A DNA stretch of 64,000 nucleotides, taken from Pythium myriotylum. Lineage: Eukaryota > Oomycota > Peronosporomycetes > Pythiales > Pythiaceae. Made by a program: the position numbers and the translations under genes. Positions within the stretch are counted from its first letter, which is position 1. Each line of letters opens with the position of its first letter. The stretch lies in assembly GCA_023091665.1 (NCBI GenBank), contig JALJCQ010000017.1, positions 248,001 through 312,000 on the forward strand, written 5' to 3'. The notes under the pieces are model-generated. The model ran no database searches. It had not been told where the DNA came from and was given only the letters and a program-made list of their open reading frames with translations. Positions 31,757 to 41,471 of this stretch are shown here, piece after piece.

Positions 31757-34189
31757 ATGACCCCGAGTGTCCCAAGTCCGCCTCGCAATTCCGTGCTCAA
31801 GCGCACCCGCAGCGAGTTCGCCTTGCGTCGCCGGCCGTCAACTCGTTACGCAATGGCCACCGCCACTCGGCCGCGTCGCCTCTCCAGGCCCTTCTCGCAC
31901 CACTTCGGGAATGGAACGAGGAGCCCCCCGTCGACTGTTGAGGAGATCAAGAGCGAGCAGTTTGCCCACATGATGGACCGGTTTCAGCTCCGACGGGTCG
32001 TGATGCCTCGTACACCGTCCGCACATGCCAGCACAGCAGCACCGACGAGTCAGGGCCCAACTAGCCACGCCGACGACACGCCACCGCAAGAACAATTGTC
32101 AGGGGTTCGACGGTTGATGCCTCAACCGTTTGCACCAACAGGACTCATCACGCAACTGCGCCTCGTGTCGCTGGGAATGGCCTTGCTGGCTCAAATGGGG
32201 CACCTCCCGTTTGTGCTCGTGTATTCGAACGTAGACAGCGCTTTGGCAACGCAGTGGGAGTGGTGCGAGACGACTATCGACTGCATCTTCCTCGCAAACG
32301 TGGTCATTTTCATGAATACGGCGACTTTTTCGACTCGCAGTCTGTTGGTTACGTCGCGCCGAGCTATTCGGCATCTGTACTGGCGGCAGAACCTCACGCA
32401 TGACTTACTGGCGGCTGCACCTCTTGAGATCATGCTGATTGAGACCACCCCGTGGCACTTGGGCCTACTGGTGCCACAATTAATTCTTCGCATCTATGCT
32501 GTGCAGCGTCACTTCCACCGGTTCGAGTATCTCTGGGCCAGTCTTGTCGCGCAAGTCGACCATAGTTGGCTCGACTGGCTGTTCTACTCGAGGTTTGGCC
32601 ATCTCGCACGCATCGGACGACTCATTGCGTTGGTCGTGTTATTCGCCCACTTTATGGCGTGCCTCTGGTCCTATCTCAACCTGCATGATACTAGCCAACC
32701 ATTCAGCAACCGTGACCACTCGGTGTATCAACTTCATCTCCACAGCATCTACGAGGTTTTGCAGCTTCTTCAGGGTCAAGGTGTCGGTACAACGACGATA
32801 GCGCAAGACGTATTCTGCTCGTTTTCCGTGCTCGTTGGGTCTATCACCCTCGCTTTGGTATTCGGCCACGTGGCTGTTCTCGTTGGCAATTTTCGGGCCA
32901 ATCAAACCGCCTATCAACGCAAAATGGAGAGTGTTTTCGCCGTCATGGACAAACTGCAGCTGCCAAAGCCCATCCGCGAGCGCATCCACCAGTACTATGA
33001 GTACCTCCACGCCGAGTACGAGTCGCTCGATGGCGAGGTGGTCAAGTTTGCCAAGGAACTGAGCCACACTTTAGAGCTCGAAGTGGTCTTGTTCAAGTGT
33101 ATGGATGTGGTCATGCACGTCCCACATTGGCAAGAGTGTTCACCCGACTTCCAAAAGCAATTAGCGCTCCACTTTCGCATTCGCGTGTATTTGCCGGATG
33201 ACTACGTCATTCGTCGAGGGGAAGTCGGTACCGAGTGCTACATCGTCAACCGTGGTGTGTGCAAGCTGGTCTCTGCCGGATGTCACGAATTCCCAACTCT
33301 GCCGCTGCTAGAAGAACGCTTGCAGCGGCGAAATTCCTTCATCGGCCGCTCAGCGCGCCTACCAGATCGACGATACGTGGTTCGCGACAGCATCCGAGTA
33401 AACGATTCAGTGGGCTCAGCCGAAGATAGCACTCGCGGCTTGCAATCCCTCACGCGAGGCCAGTGCTTCGGCGAGAAAGCACTAATTGCCAACTACCAAC
33501 GAACGTCAGACGTGCGGGCGTTCACGTATGTTGAGATGTGTGTGCTAGAACGAGAACCGTTCCAAACGCTGCTGGCTCGGTATCCGCTCGACCGTAAGCT
33601 TGTGCTCACCAACATCGTTCTCCATTCCCAACGCACAACGGCAACAGGTGAGTGCAAGCTACTCGCAGCGGCATACGAAGTTGTTCCGAACGCTACGCCC
33701 GAGAAAGCTGTTGAGCTGGTCGTCGATGCGTTGAGTCCACCCGTGTCAGATCCCTCAATCGTGTTCGGTGCGACTGACCATTTGCAGCAAGTTGTGAGAA
33801 GTATCGTGCGAAATGGAACGAGGTCCGAGTCGCCGAGTATCGGTATTGCAGAGTTGGCAGCCAAGATGGAGATACAACAACAACAGCTTGATCGAATCGA
33901 GCGCACACTATCGGCTATGCAGTGCCCACTCAGTTTGCAAGAAATTCCTCCCTCGAACGCACACCCAAGCGACCAAACGAAGTTGCCAACTTCTGAAAAC
34001 CAGCCTCATCTGCCAAATTCGAAGGTGCTTCCTATTGAACTGGCGAGCTTGACACGCATGAAGCTGCCGCCTCGGAGATCAAGCGAGAGGACACTGCAGT
34101 TGCCGACAATTCAGTCTTATGCCGACATACTTCTCCAGTCGCGAAACACAAGGCAGTACGGCAGCTCACTCCGAAATCTTCCGACTTGA
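31757..34189 (+). CDS. CNG/HCN-like ion channel with cyclic-nucleotide-binding domain
   Basis: 810 residues from the first in-frame ATG. A long basic, Ser/Pro-rich cytosolic N-terminus is followed by S1-S6 in about 32130-32930. The S4-like helix (RIYAVQRHFHRF) carries few positive charges. The pore loop reads LLQGQGVGTTT rather than the potassium-channel GYG or GFG signature. A C-linker follows (KLQLPKPIRERIHQYYEY). The cyclic-nucleotide-binding fold is at about 33160-33600: YLPDDYVIRRGEVGTECYIVNRG, then a roughly 65-residue insertion, then RGQCFGEKALI. A Gln-rich helix ends the protein (QQQQLDRIERTL). Such channels gate cations in the plasma membrane. The oomycete pore makes ion selectivity unpredictable. 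Confidence 0.88.
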   Translation: MTPSVPSPPRNSVLKRTRSEFALRRRPSTRYAMATATRPRRLSRPFSHHFGNGTRSPPSTVEEIKSEQFAHMMDRFQLRRVVMPRTPSAHASTAAPTSQGPTSHADDTPPQEQLSGVRRLMPQPFAPTGLITQLRLVSLGMALLAQMGHLPFVLVYSNVDSALATQWEWCETTIDCIFLANVVIFMNTATFSTRSLLVTSRRAIRHLYWRQNLTHDLLAAAPLEIMLIETTPWHLGLLVPQLILRIYAVQRHFHRFEYLWASLVAQVDHSWLDWLFYSRFGHLARIGRLIALVVLFAHFMACLWSYLNLHDTSQPFSNRDHSVYQLHLHSIYEVLQLLQGQGVGTTTIAQDVFCSFSVLVGSITLALVFGHVAVLVGNFRANQTAYQRKMESVFAVMDKLQLPKPIRERIHQYYEYLHAEYESLDGEVVKFAKELSHTLELEVVLFKCMDVVMHVPHWQECSPDFQKQLALHFRIRVYLPDDYVIRRGEVGTECYIVNRGVCKLVSAGCHEFPTLPLLEERLQRRNSFIGRSARLPDRRYVVRDSIRVNDSVGSAEDSTRGLQSLTRGQCFGEKALIANYQRTSDVRAFTYVEMCVLEREPFQTLLARYPLDRKLVLTNIVLHSQRTTATGECKLLAAAYEVVPNATPEKAVELVVDALSPPVSDPSIVFGATDHLQQVVRSIVRNGTRSESPSIGIAELAAKMEIQQQQLDRIERTLSAMQCPLSLQEIPPSNAHPSDQTKLPTSENQPHLPNSKVLPIELASLTRMKLPPRRSSERTLQLPTIQSYADILLQSRNTRQYGSSLRNLPT

Positions 34190-34982
34190 TCCTCACAATT
34201 GTCTTGCGTCAGTCGAGGTTTAAGTAGATTAATGCTGTTGAGCATTTAAAACACTCTGGCTTTCAGTCTGGAGGAAAGAGCAGCGAATAGGATAATGGGC
34301 AACTTGTGCTTCTTGGGTTGGATTCGAACGACGAAATTGCTGTCTCTTGTTTCGGTTAGATGAATCTGAAGAACGAAAGAGATAGTCGGCGTTCTGAAGA
34401 GTTGTCTGTCATTCTCGGTAGAGACAGACAGGCGAAGGCCCCACGAACAGGTCCACGACCGTCAGCCTTCTCCATTCCAGCCAAGCATTCGGCAAGATGA
34501 GGCTCCTTTGTAGCCACGAACGAGTCATGAACTCGCCAGTGCGTTCACAATCGAAAAAAAATTAAGCGCATACAAGAATCGCGATCATGGATGAGATCGT
34601 GCGGCAGCAAGTGGTAGCAGCATCGCCAGGTTTGTCTGGTCGAACGGCGAGGCAGTCGTGCAGTCATCAGCTACACCACAGCCACGTGAGGGCTTTCAAC
34701 CAGGCGCTGGACTGATACTTTGAAATATATGGTGTCCGAAGCCACATTTTCCCCGCGCTTGTCGCATCCCGAAAACGCGGAATGCTCTCCGCGACCGCAA
34801 CGACGACACGTAGACATGTTCACATCTCCCTATCTACATTTTCTCTTTGTAGCGAGCATGCCTGCCAATTCTTCAGTGCCGGACGAAAAAGAATATAAAA
34901 AGTATCCTCTCCATTCCGGGTCTACACGCCCTTCCCCCCACGACCAGCTCGGTCTCATCTTCCGTGCGTCTCGTCCTCCAAC
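34190..34982. other. Intergenic region without recognised gene
   Basis: About 790 bp between two converging genes. An open plus-strand frame at 34720-35019 looks like chance. No tRNA, repeat or transposon feature was found. Confidence 0.45.
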
Positions 34983-35387
34983 CTACTTCCACTTGAACCC
35001 TTTGTGCTTCCACTTGTAGCCCTTGTGCTTGTGGTGCTTGTACTTGAGACGAGGCCCGTAGACCACCCCAGGGTACGCGACGTACGTCGGCTGCACCACG
35101 TACGCCGGCGGCGCCACGTACGCGCCGCTCGTGGCCTGCGCAAAGATCGCGCGGCCCTGGCTCGCGTAGTACGCCGGTGGCGGCGGCGGTGGCGCTGGAT
35201 ATGCGTAGCCTGGTGGCGGAGGAGCCGGGTACGCTGGTGCGTAACCTTGCGGCGGCGGGTACGGCTGAGGAGGATAGGATGCTTGCTGTGGCGGATACGG
35301 CGCTTGCTGCGGAGGGTACGGGGGCTGCTGGGCAGCGTACGGGGGCTGTCCGGGCGGCGGCGGGTACGCGAAGCTGTTGTTGTACAT
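34983..35387 (-). CDS. Tyr/Pro-rich protein with His/Lys/aromatic tail
   Basis: 134 residues from MYNNSFAYPPPP. The first 70 residues are irregular repeats of PPYPPQQ/YPPQGYA type, as in many disordered adhesive or scaffold tails. A short Ala/Val/Tyr-rich segment follows. The last 20 residues are strongly basic and aromatic with a repeated KYK-HKHKG-YKWKHKG-FKWK pattern. There is no signal peptide and no transmembrane segment. Similar XYPPX proteins are common in oomycetes. The function is unknown; nucleic-acid or membrane phosphate binding by the tail is only a guess. Confidence 0.7.
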   Translation of the reverse strand: MYNNSFAYPPPPGQPPYAAQQPPYPPQQAPYPPQQASYPPQPYPPPQGYAPAYPAPPPPGYAYPAPPPPPPAYYASQGRAIFAQATSGAYVAPPAYVVQPTYVAYPGVVYGPRLKYKHHKHKGYKWKHKGFKWK

Positions 35388-35540
35388 GGTCTCACTTGTC
35401 TGGTGCTTGCAAGTCTCTGTTGCACCAACACGTTGAACCAATGAGGGGTTACGAACATTGTTACACGTCGGTTAGCTGTTCGTAACAGGTTACTATTGGT
35501 GATATAAAGTGTAGCCATTTAGGTAGGGTGTGTGCTTAAT

Positions 35541-35822
35541 TCAGTAGTTGCGGAGGTTGCGGCGATCCTGGGCGGCGAGTTGGCGGATGGCGGCGATCTG
35601 GTCGAGTTGGCGGCGGGTGCCGGCCGCTTGGGCTTTTTGCTGGGCGAGCAGTTCGCGGAGTCGCTTGGGTTTGATGCACTCGATCGTTGGCGTGCCGAGA
35701 CCTCGTGTCTTGGCGGGTGGGAGTTTCTTGGAAGTGATACTCGCGCTGACGCTTTCATTGCTGGAGGTGAAGGCGGCGAACAACACCAAGATTAGCGTGA
35801 GAAACGACGTGGGATTTGGCAT
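35541..35822 (-). CDS. Small secreted protein
   Basis: 93 residues with a clear signal peptide: MPNPTSF, then a hydrophobic LTLILVLFAAF core and a small-residue cleavage region near residues 20-27. The mature part is basic and Gln/Arg-rich, predicted helical (LRELLAQQKAQAAGTRRQLDQIAAIRQLAAQDRR). There is one cysteine, no RxLR at the expected distance and no CRN LFLAK motif. It may be a secreted effector-like protein or a helical cell-wall-associated peptide. The start ATG lies 4 bp after the stop of an upstream short ORF. Confidence 0.6.
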   Translation of the reverse strand: MPNPTSFLTLILVLFAAFTSSNESVSASITSKKLPPAKTRGLGTPTIECIKPKRLRELLAQQKAQAAGTRRQLDQIAAIRQLAAQDRRNLRNY

Positions 35823-35826
35823 CGTG

Positions 35827-36072
35827 CTAGATGGGTGGTGTTTGTTGGAGTTTGCCCGGGTTGGGATCCACGACCGCGTTGTTGGTTTGGCTGAGCTTGT
35901 GTGGTTCTTCGAAACGGCACAGCTGCGTGGATGACGAGGACGCAGCAGGTTGGCTTTGCGCCTGGGTGAGTGATCCCTCGGACATAGCTTTTGCCTGCAG
36001 CGTTCGCATCTGCGTTATCATCTTCAGCAACTCAAGTCCTCGCGTTCTGATCTCGGCCTCGAAATATCGAGG
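35827..36072 (-). CDS. Short upstream ORF (uORF or exon) of unknown function
   Basis: 82 stop-free codons on the minus strand (YFEAEIRTRGLELLKMITQM, then Gln/Ser-rich), with an internal Met at 36028-36030. It ends with TAG four bases before the secreted-protein ATG. The composition looks coding, but no family is recognised. It could be a uORF, an exon of a separate gene, or the 5' part of a single gene disrupted by a frameshift. Confidence 0.3.
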   Translation of the reverse strand, partial: PRYFEAEIRTRGLELLKMITQMRTLQAKAMSEGSLTQAQSQPAASSSSTQLCRFEEPHKLSQTNNAVVDPNPGKLQQTPPI

Positions 36073-36418
36073 CGAGTATCATCCCTTTTAACACCAATCT
36101 TGGACGTCCACCGAACTGCAAACAGTACCTACCTGCTCAGAAGGTTGATATGATAAGCGCCCGCGTTGATGTTTGATCTATACATGCAGAAGCTATTGAT
36201 AGTGAAAGGTATCTCGAGGCTTGCTTGGATGCAAGATTTCTCCTCTGCCCAGTGACATACGGCGCTCTAAGCGGAAATCGCAACTCGATGAGTGTGCACT
36301 GACAAGCAGAAAGTTGAATACGTTGCGATTTCCATGCGTTAAAAACAATTTGTTTCATCTCCCGATTATTCAACAAGTTCCATGTCCAGACGTGCCACAC
36401 AAGCGATACCGCACTTCT
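36073..36418. other. Gap upstream of the TM/LRR array
   Basis: About 350 bp; no gene recognised. It contains the 3' flank of the first TM/LRR gene. Confidence 0.35.
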
Positions 36419-38836
36419 TCACCCGTACAAGTCCGCCTTGGAGATCGGAGTGGTTGTCTTCGGAACCATCTTCGGGTCATCATACAACCGATTGGGAGCG
36501 AGGATTTGCAACGGATACTTGCCGCTCTGTCGAACATCCATGTCGCTTAGACAGCACATCACCGCGTTATCCCCATAGTTTTCCTCTATTTCTTGGCTGC
36601 TCATGCTTTCACAGAAAGGAGTATGGTGAATGTTAATTTTGGTCGCAGTCGCGGCCACCTCCTTCATCCAAATCGGAAAACTTGCCAGACGTGTGTAAGC
36701 GAGATCCAGGAATGCGAGCTTCGAGACATCGCCCATAGAGTTTGGGAGCTCAGTAAGGGGAGTGTGCGTCATCGCGAAGGATACAAATGCTGCATCCTCA
36801 CTGAATTCGGGGAGTCGATCGATTTGGTTCCCAATCAACGAGAGATCGCTCACTTGTAGGTGCATTAGGGTTGGAGGAAACTCTGTCAGCAACGCGTGCT
36901 CTACGTAGAAAATCGACATAGGTTTCCAGCGTTCGTGGAGGTCCGCAGGCAACTCCGTCAAGTTCGAGACTGAGATCTCGAAATCGGTCATGGTATCTGG
37001 CAGGGGCTGGAGCACTCTGTCTGGTAGACGAGTCATATTCACTCGGATAAGGATGATATAAGTCAATCTCGGGTGGGCCTGAGCAGTGATCGCGGCTTTT
37101 TTCGTCCATTCGTGGAGCGTACAGTTAAAGAAATCGATACCCAGCAAATTATGAAACTCCGTGATCACTGTGGGAACAAACATCGTTGGGCAGTGACTGA
37201 AGACGAGCGCTGCGACGCTACTCGGCTCGATCATCGAGAGGTCTTCGTTCGTGACTTCTGTGCTGTTGTGCATGTGGCAATTATGACGTACCGTCGAGCA
37301 TGAAACTTTGGAGGCGAACCACGGCCGTGTCATTGTGGTGCAAGATATTATGTCGGTGGAAAATGCCTTCCACGCAGCTCGCAGGTGGAGCACGAGAATC
37401 GCAGTACCAGCGATAAATAGGATTAATGTGATCACAGTCTGGATCATGCGACTGTATCGACTCGGTAAGTGTGACGGAGGCCCGGTGATGTCATCGAGGA
37501 AAGACAAATCATGAGAGATCACTCCTCTAGAAGGAGCACTGAGGAGCCTCCCCTCGTGGATCACCGGAAATTTCGGTACCAGCTTCGGCGGCTTTGGTGG
37601 TGGCTGGAAAGGGTCCGCATCTTTAGATTCCCCGAATTGGTCTCTAGTGTCGTTCTGTGCAGTATAGCCTGGCATATCAGCTCTTGGGAGCGGTGCTACA
37701 GGTTGTTGAGGTGGTACTTGCGATACTGCACAGTACACACGCGTAGAGAGTGTTGACGGCGGTCGAATAAGTGCGCGAAGGCTGTTCAGACTACCGTAGA
37801 TGCTGAGGTGTGGCACGATCTTCCACACAAAATCCCACTTATTTTGCGCAAGTATCTGTTGATTTTCCATGACCATGTTTGCAAACCAAATGTCGTCGTA
37901 GAGGTAAATGAGCTCGAAGTTATACGCAGAAAAGTCGAACTTTTGGTAATAGGGCATGAATATTAGTAGTGGGATCACCATTCCCGTGGCCGAATCGAGA
38001 AGGAAGTCGACTGTGAGGCACGCGAAGCGTCCCCGTGCTGCTGTTTCTCTTGATTCTTGCAGTTTTTGGTAGACGCGCTGAAGAATCGGTGTCGACCACG
38101 AGTTGAGAACTGTGACAGCCACATACAGATTATTCATCCAGACCTTCGACACGAGTACACTTGCATTATAAACTTGGGTCGTTTGTGAAACAATCTCAAT
38201 CAGCTCGTTTATGTGGACTCGCAAATGGAAAAGTGGGCTCTCAACACCAAACGGGCCGTGCCGGTCAAAGAACACCCAGTACAAATCGCGTCTTACCGAC
38301 CGTATGAATAGATATGGGGATCGAAAACGGTTGTTCCAGTCTTTGAAGCAATGAGATTCGCCACTTGGGCCTAGGCTTCGTGGAGGAGGGCCGAGCACTA
38401 ACATGCGATAGTAAAACGTGTAGTAAAGCATCTTGTAGACCTGCCGAGCATGCAATGCAGCGATGGCACCGAATACAACACCCATGGGCTTGAAATTCGC
38501 GACGGCGCTGGGCCCAATTAGAGTTGCATAGTAGCTCATGTATGGGTGAGCGATAAACCAGTAGAGTCTCGCTGTCCATACAAGGAAGAAAACACACCAC
38601 AATCGAAGAACGAGCATGATAAGCCACACGACGCGAAAGATTCGGCGACTAAAATCAACAGCCAGAAACACATGTTGAGCAGTGTAGACTGGGCGGCGGC
38701 GCTTGATGTGCAAACCAATCCCTCGGCTCCCTGTTCTGGAGTCTTCATCTTGGTGATGCGCGCTTATATCATCAAACTCGCCATCGAGTCCATTGCTCAA
38801 CGTGTGGTGCGTGGACTTCCTGTCTGTTGTCTCCAT
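36419..38836 (-). CDS. Multipass membrane protein with extracytoplasmic LRR domain, member 1
   Basis: 805 residues from ATG 38834-38836. The N-terminal half has about six hydrophobic segments. Family signatures are HPYMSYYATLIGPSA, FGVESPLFHLR, ELIEIVSQTTQVY and YLYDDIWFANMVMENQQI. A proline-rich cytosolic-looking linker leads to one more transmembrane helix near residue 470. The C-terminal third has a Cys-bounded cap (TRPWFASKVSC, then C and H) and five to six irregular leucine-rich repeats (ISVSNLTELPADL, DLSLIGNQIDRLPEF, FLDLAYTRLASFP). A Cys cap follows (HHTPFCES). The layout is receptor-like but has no kinase. First of four tandem paralogues on one strand. Confidence 0.82.
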   Translation of the reverse strand: METTDRKSTHHTLSNGLDGEFDDISAHHQDEDSRTGSRGIGLHIKRRRPVYTAQHVFLAVDFSRRIFRVVWLIMLVLRLWCVFFLVWTARLYWFIAHPYMSYYATLIGPSAVANFKPMGVVFGAIAALHARQVYKMLYYTFYYRMLVLGPPPRSLGPSGESHCFKDWNNRFRSPYLFIRSVRRDLYWVFFDRHGPFGVESPLFHLRVHINELIEIVSQTTQVYNASVLVSKVWMNNLYVAVTVLNSWSTPILQRVYQKLQESRETAARGRFACLTVDFLLDSATGMVIPLLIFMPYYQKFDFSAYNFELIYLYDDIWFANMVMENQQILAQNKWDFVWKIVPHLSIYGSLNSLRALIRPPSTLSTRVYCAVSQVPPQQPVAPLPRADMPGYTAQNDTRDQFGESKDADPFQPPPKPPKLVPKFPVIHEGRLLSAPSRGVISHDLSFLDDITGPPSHLPSRYSRMIQTVITLILFIAGTAILVLHLRAAWKAFSTDIISCTTMTRPWFASKVSCSTVRHNCHMHNSTEVTNEDLSMIEPSSVAALVFSHCPTMFVPTVITEFHNLLGIDFFNCTLHEWTKKAAITAQAHPRLTYIILIRVNMTRLPDRVLQPLPDTMTDFEISVSNLTELPADLHERWKPMSIFYVEHALLTEFPPTLMHLQVSDLSLIGNQIDRLPEFSEDAAFVSFAMTHTPLTELPNSMGDVSKLAFLDLAYTRLASFPIWMKEVAATATKINIHHTPFCESMSSQEIEENYGDNAVMCCLSDMDVRQSGKYPLQILAPNRLYDDPKMVPKTTTPISKADLYG

Positions 38837-39054
38837 AAACAAGGAGAGTCGGGTCCAGAAGTGCGAGGGTTTTGCTGCTAAACCTGCGGATAGCAGAGAT
38901 CAATTCCTTGGTGGAGACTTGGTGGGGAGTGTAAATTTGGTGCAAGGGTCTCGTGCAAAAATAGAGTCAAGCACGGCAGCCGAGTCCACCGTTTCTACAC
39001 AATGTGGAAATAAATTGTTAGCCTGGTTGATCATCACAAAATTTTGATGATGCT

Positions 39055-41322
39055 CTAGTCGACATGCTGAGGTTGATCATACGGTCGACGCGTCTCCATT
39101 AATTGAAGTGGGTACTTGCCATCTTGTCGATCTCCTGTGTCCGTGCAAGTCAACACGTCATCGACACCAAAGCGCTGTTCGATTTCCTCAGAGGTTTTCT
39201 CACTGCAAAATGGCGTATGGTGTACGTATACTTTGGTCGCCGTCCGCACAACGCGATCCATCCAAGGTGGAAAGGATTTCAGGCTCGTGTAGCCAAGATT
39301 CAAGAATCCGATGTTGGACGTGTCTCCAAAAGAGGTGGGCAGTTTGGTGAGGGGCGTATGCGTCATCGCAAAAGTGAAAAAGCCACGGTGGCCTCTCCCG
39401 AATTCCGGGACAGAGGAGATATCAGAACCGATGAGAGATAAGTCGTCGATATTTAGGTGCAGCAGTGTTGATGGAAAACTAGTGATCGGGGAATGCTCGA
39501 TATACAACAGCGACATTGGATGCCACAACTGGTGCAGATCGTCAGGGAGATGGGTCAAGTTGGAAACCGATATCTCAAAATCCGTCATTGATGGCGGTAG
39601 GCGCTGGAGAATACCGTCAGGAAGCTTCGTCATGTTTACTCGCACGAATATAACGTACGCGAGTCTAGTATGCGTATCATTTGATATCGCGGCTTCATGA
39701 GACCATTCGAAGAGAGTGGAGTTGAAGATGTCGACACCCAGCAAGTTTCGAAACTTTCGAACGTGGGTGGGAACAACTAGTGCTGTGCAGTGGCTAAAAA
39801 CGAGGGCAACGACGCTATCTTGTTGAAGTATGTCGATGTCTTCAACTCTCACGGTTGTCGAGTTGTACTGATGGCAGTTATATTGGAGCACAGAGCACGA
39901 AAATTTTGTTGCGAACCACGGTCGAGTAACTTGCTTACAGCCTGGTACGTCAGTGCTTAGAGATGTTCGGATCGCCATAAGGTGAAGCGTGACGATGCCT
40001 AGGCCCCAAAGAAACATGACACCATTGGCGACTCGGAGAATGTGAATCCCCTTTGTTCGCATCGTGGGTTGGTGTTGCTTGGAGGACCAGATACGAGTTC
40101 GATCGTATTCTCCTCGCCTTCCGCTACCAACGAGTGAAGAAACTGGTGCAATGTCTGAAATTGTTGGTCCTCTCCCATCATTCTCGGTTTTGTCTGGGTG
40201 AGCATCAAATGACTGGTTTTCTGAAGCATTGCTGAGTTGTGTTACTTTACCCAAACACTGATGTGAAGGTTCAGAAGGAGCGGGCCGAATGAGTGCGTTC
40301 AAGCTACCGAGGCAACTATACATACTGATGTGGGGAACTACCTTCCACACGAAGTCCCAGTAACCGAGCGCAAATATTTGCTGGTTTTCCATCACCATGT
40401 TGGCAAACCAGATGTCGTCGTACAGGTACGCGATTTCGAAGTTGTAGCTCGCAAAATCAAATTTCTGATAGTACGGCGTCATAATTATGATAGGAACTAC
40501 CATTGAGACCACCGAATCCAAAACGTAGTCGCACCAAAGGCACAGCAGCCGCTCAAGAGCTGGCGAATCATGGAAAAGAGTGTGGAGCACCGGTGTTGAG
40601 CAACAATTTATGAGCATCAATACCACGTAGAGGTTGTTTATCCACAGTTTTGCAATCAGCACGCTCGATTTGTATACTTGAATCGTCTGCGAAACAATCT
40701 CGATCAATTCACGTGCCATGAATCGGACATGGAAGAAGTCACTCTCGACGCCAAAGAATCCTCTGCGATGGAACATCTTTAGAAAGCGCCTCCCCAGTGC
40801 AAAGAACCTCGAACCAAACCGCGTGAACGATCGAGAGATAGCGATGGGAGCCACGGTTTTCGTTGTTATGGGTGTCGGAGGAGGATCCAAAACTAATCGG
40901 CGCAGCCGACACGAATGGATGACCATCTGCAACACATCAAACGCATGCGCAGCACCAATCAACCCAAAACACACCCCAAACGATTTGAATCGCTCAGCAG
41001 CGTTGGGGCCGAGTAGGTTGGCGTAGTAGCTCATGTATGGATGTGCAACAAACCAATACAATCGAGTCGTCACCGCGAGAAAAACGATGCACCAGCACCT
41101 TGCAAAAAGCATTAGAACCCAGAACCATACGTATACACGCTTGGATACATTCACAGCGACCGCATCGTCGCGATGGAGGTGGCCGACCTGGATCACTTCC
41201 AACGTAGAACCCAATCTCTTTATCCCGGCTTTGACAGACTCTCTTCGTAAAAGCTTAATGCTGGGACCTCGCTGGAAGGCAGCTGAGCAATCTGAGGCGT
41301 TGGGATGGATTCTCACTTGCAT
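39055..41322 (-). CDS. Multipass membrane/LRR protein, member 2
   Basis: 755 residues from ATG 41320-41322 (MQVRIHPN); an open in-frame extension further upstream lacks family similarity. Signatures are as in member 1: HPYMSYYANLLGPNAA, FGVESDFFHVR, ELIEIVSQTIQVYKSSVL, YLYDDIWFANMVMENQQIF. The LRRs include ISVSNLTHLPDDL, DLSLIGSDISSVPEF and HHTPFCSEK. Members 1 and 2 share the closest wording of the four. The 149-bp gap to member 3 leaves little room for a promoter. Confidence 0.82.
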   Translation of the reverse strand: MQVRIHPNASDCSAAFQRGPSIKLLRRESVKAGIKRLGSTLEVIQVGHLHRDDAVAVNVSKRVYVWFWVLMLFARCWCIVFLAVTTRLYWFVAHPYMSYYANLLGPNAAERFKSFGVCFGLIGAAHAFDVLQMVIHSCRLRRLVLDPPPTPITTKTVAPIAISRSFTRFGSRFFALGRRFLKMFHRRGFFGVESDFFHVRFMARELIEIVSQTIQVYKSSVLIAKLWINNLYVVLMLINCCSTPVLHTLFHDSPALERLLCLWCDYVLDSVVSMVVPIIIMTPYYQKFDFASYNFEIAYLYDDIWFANMVMENQQIFALGYWDFVWKVVPHISMYSCLGSLNALIRPAPSEPSHQCLGKVTQLSNASENQSFDAHPDKTENDGRGPTISDIAPVSSLVGSGRRGEYDRTRIWSSKQHQPTMRTKGIHILRVANGVMFLWGLGIVTLHLMAIRTSLSTDVPGCKQVTRPWFATKFSCSVLQYNCHQYNSTTVRVEDIDILQQDSVVALVFSHCTALVVPTHVRKFRNLLGVDIFNSTLFEWSHEAAISNDTHTRLAYVIFVRVNMTKLPDGILQRLPPSMTDFEISVSNLTHLPDDLHQLWHPMSLLYIEHSPITSFPSTLLHLNIDDLSLIGSDISSVPEFGRGHRGFFTFAMTHTPLTKLPTSFGDTSNIGFLNLGYTSLKSFPPWMDRVVRTATKVYVHHTPFCSEKTSEEIEQRFGVDDVLTCTDTGDRQDGKYPLQLMETRRPYDQPQHVD

Positions 41323-41471
41323 GAGCCTTGGCGCACGGTGTGCTTGGACAAATTCTACTCCGATCAGCGACGCCAAAATCAAACGGCCACCCCAGCAGAT
41401 ATTTTTACTTCGAAGTTGTCCGCATGTTAGTCCGAAGTAATTCGAAAAGGGTTGTGTACTTGTATCTCCTT

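Noticed and set aside
34300..34360. Possible tRNA on the minus strand (TTCGAATCC)
   Set aside because: T-stem does not pair and there is no acceptor or D-arm.
35541..35822. RxLR or CRN effector
   Set aside because: No RxLR-dEER or LFLAK motif at the expected distance from the signal peptide.
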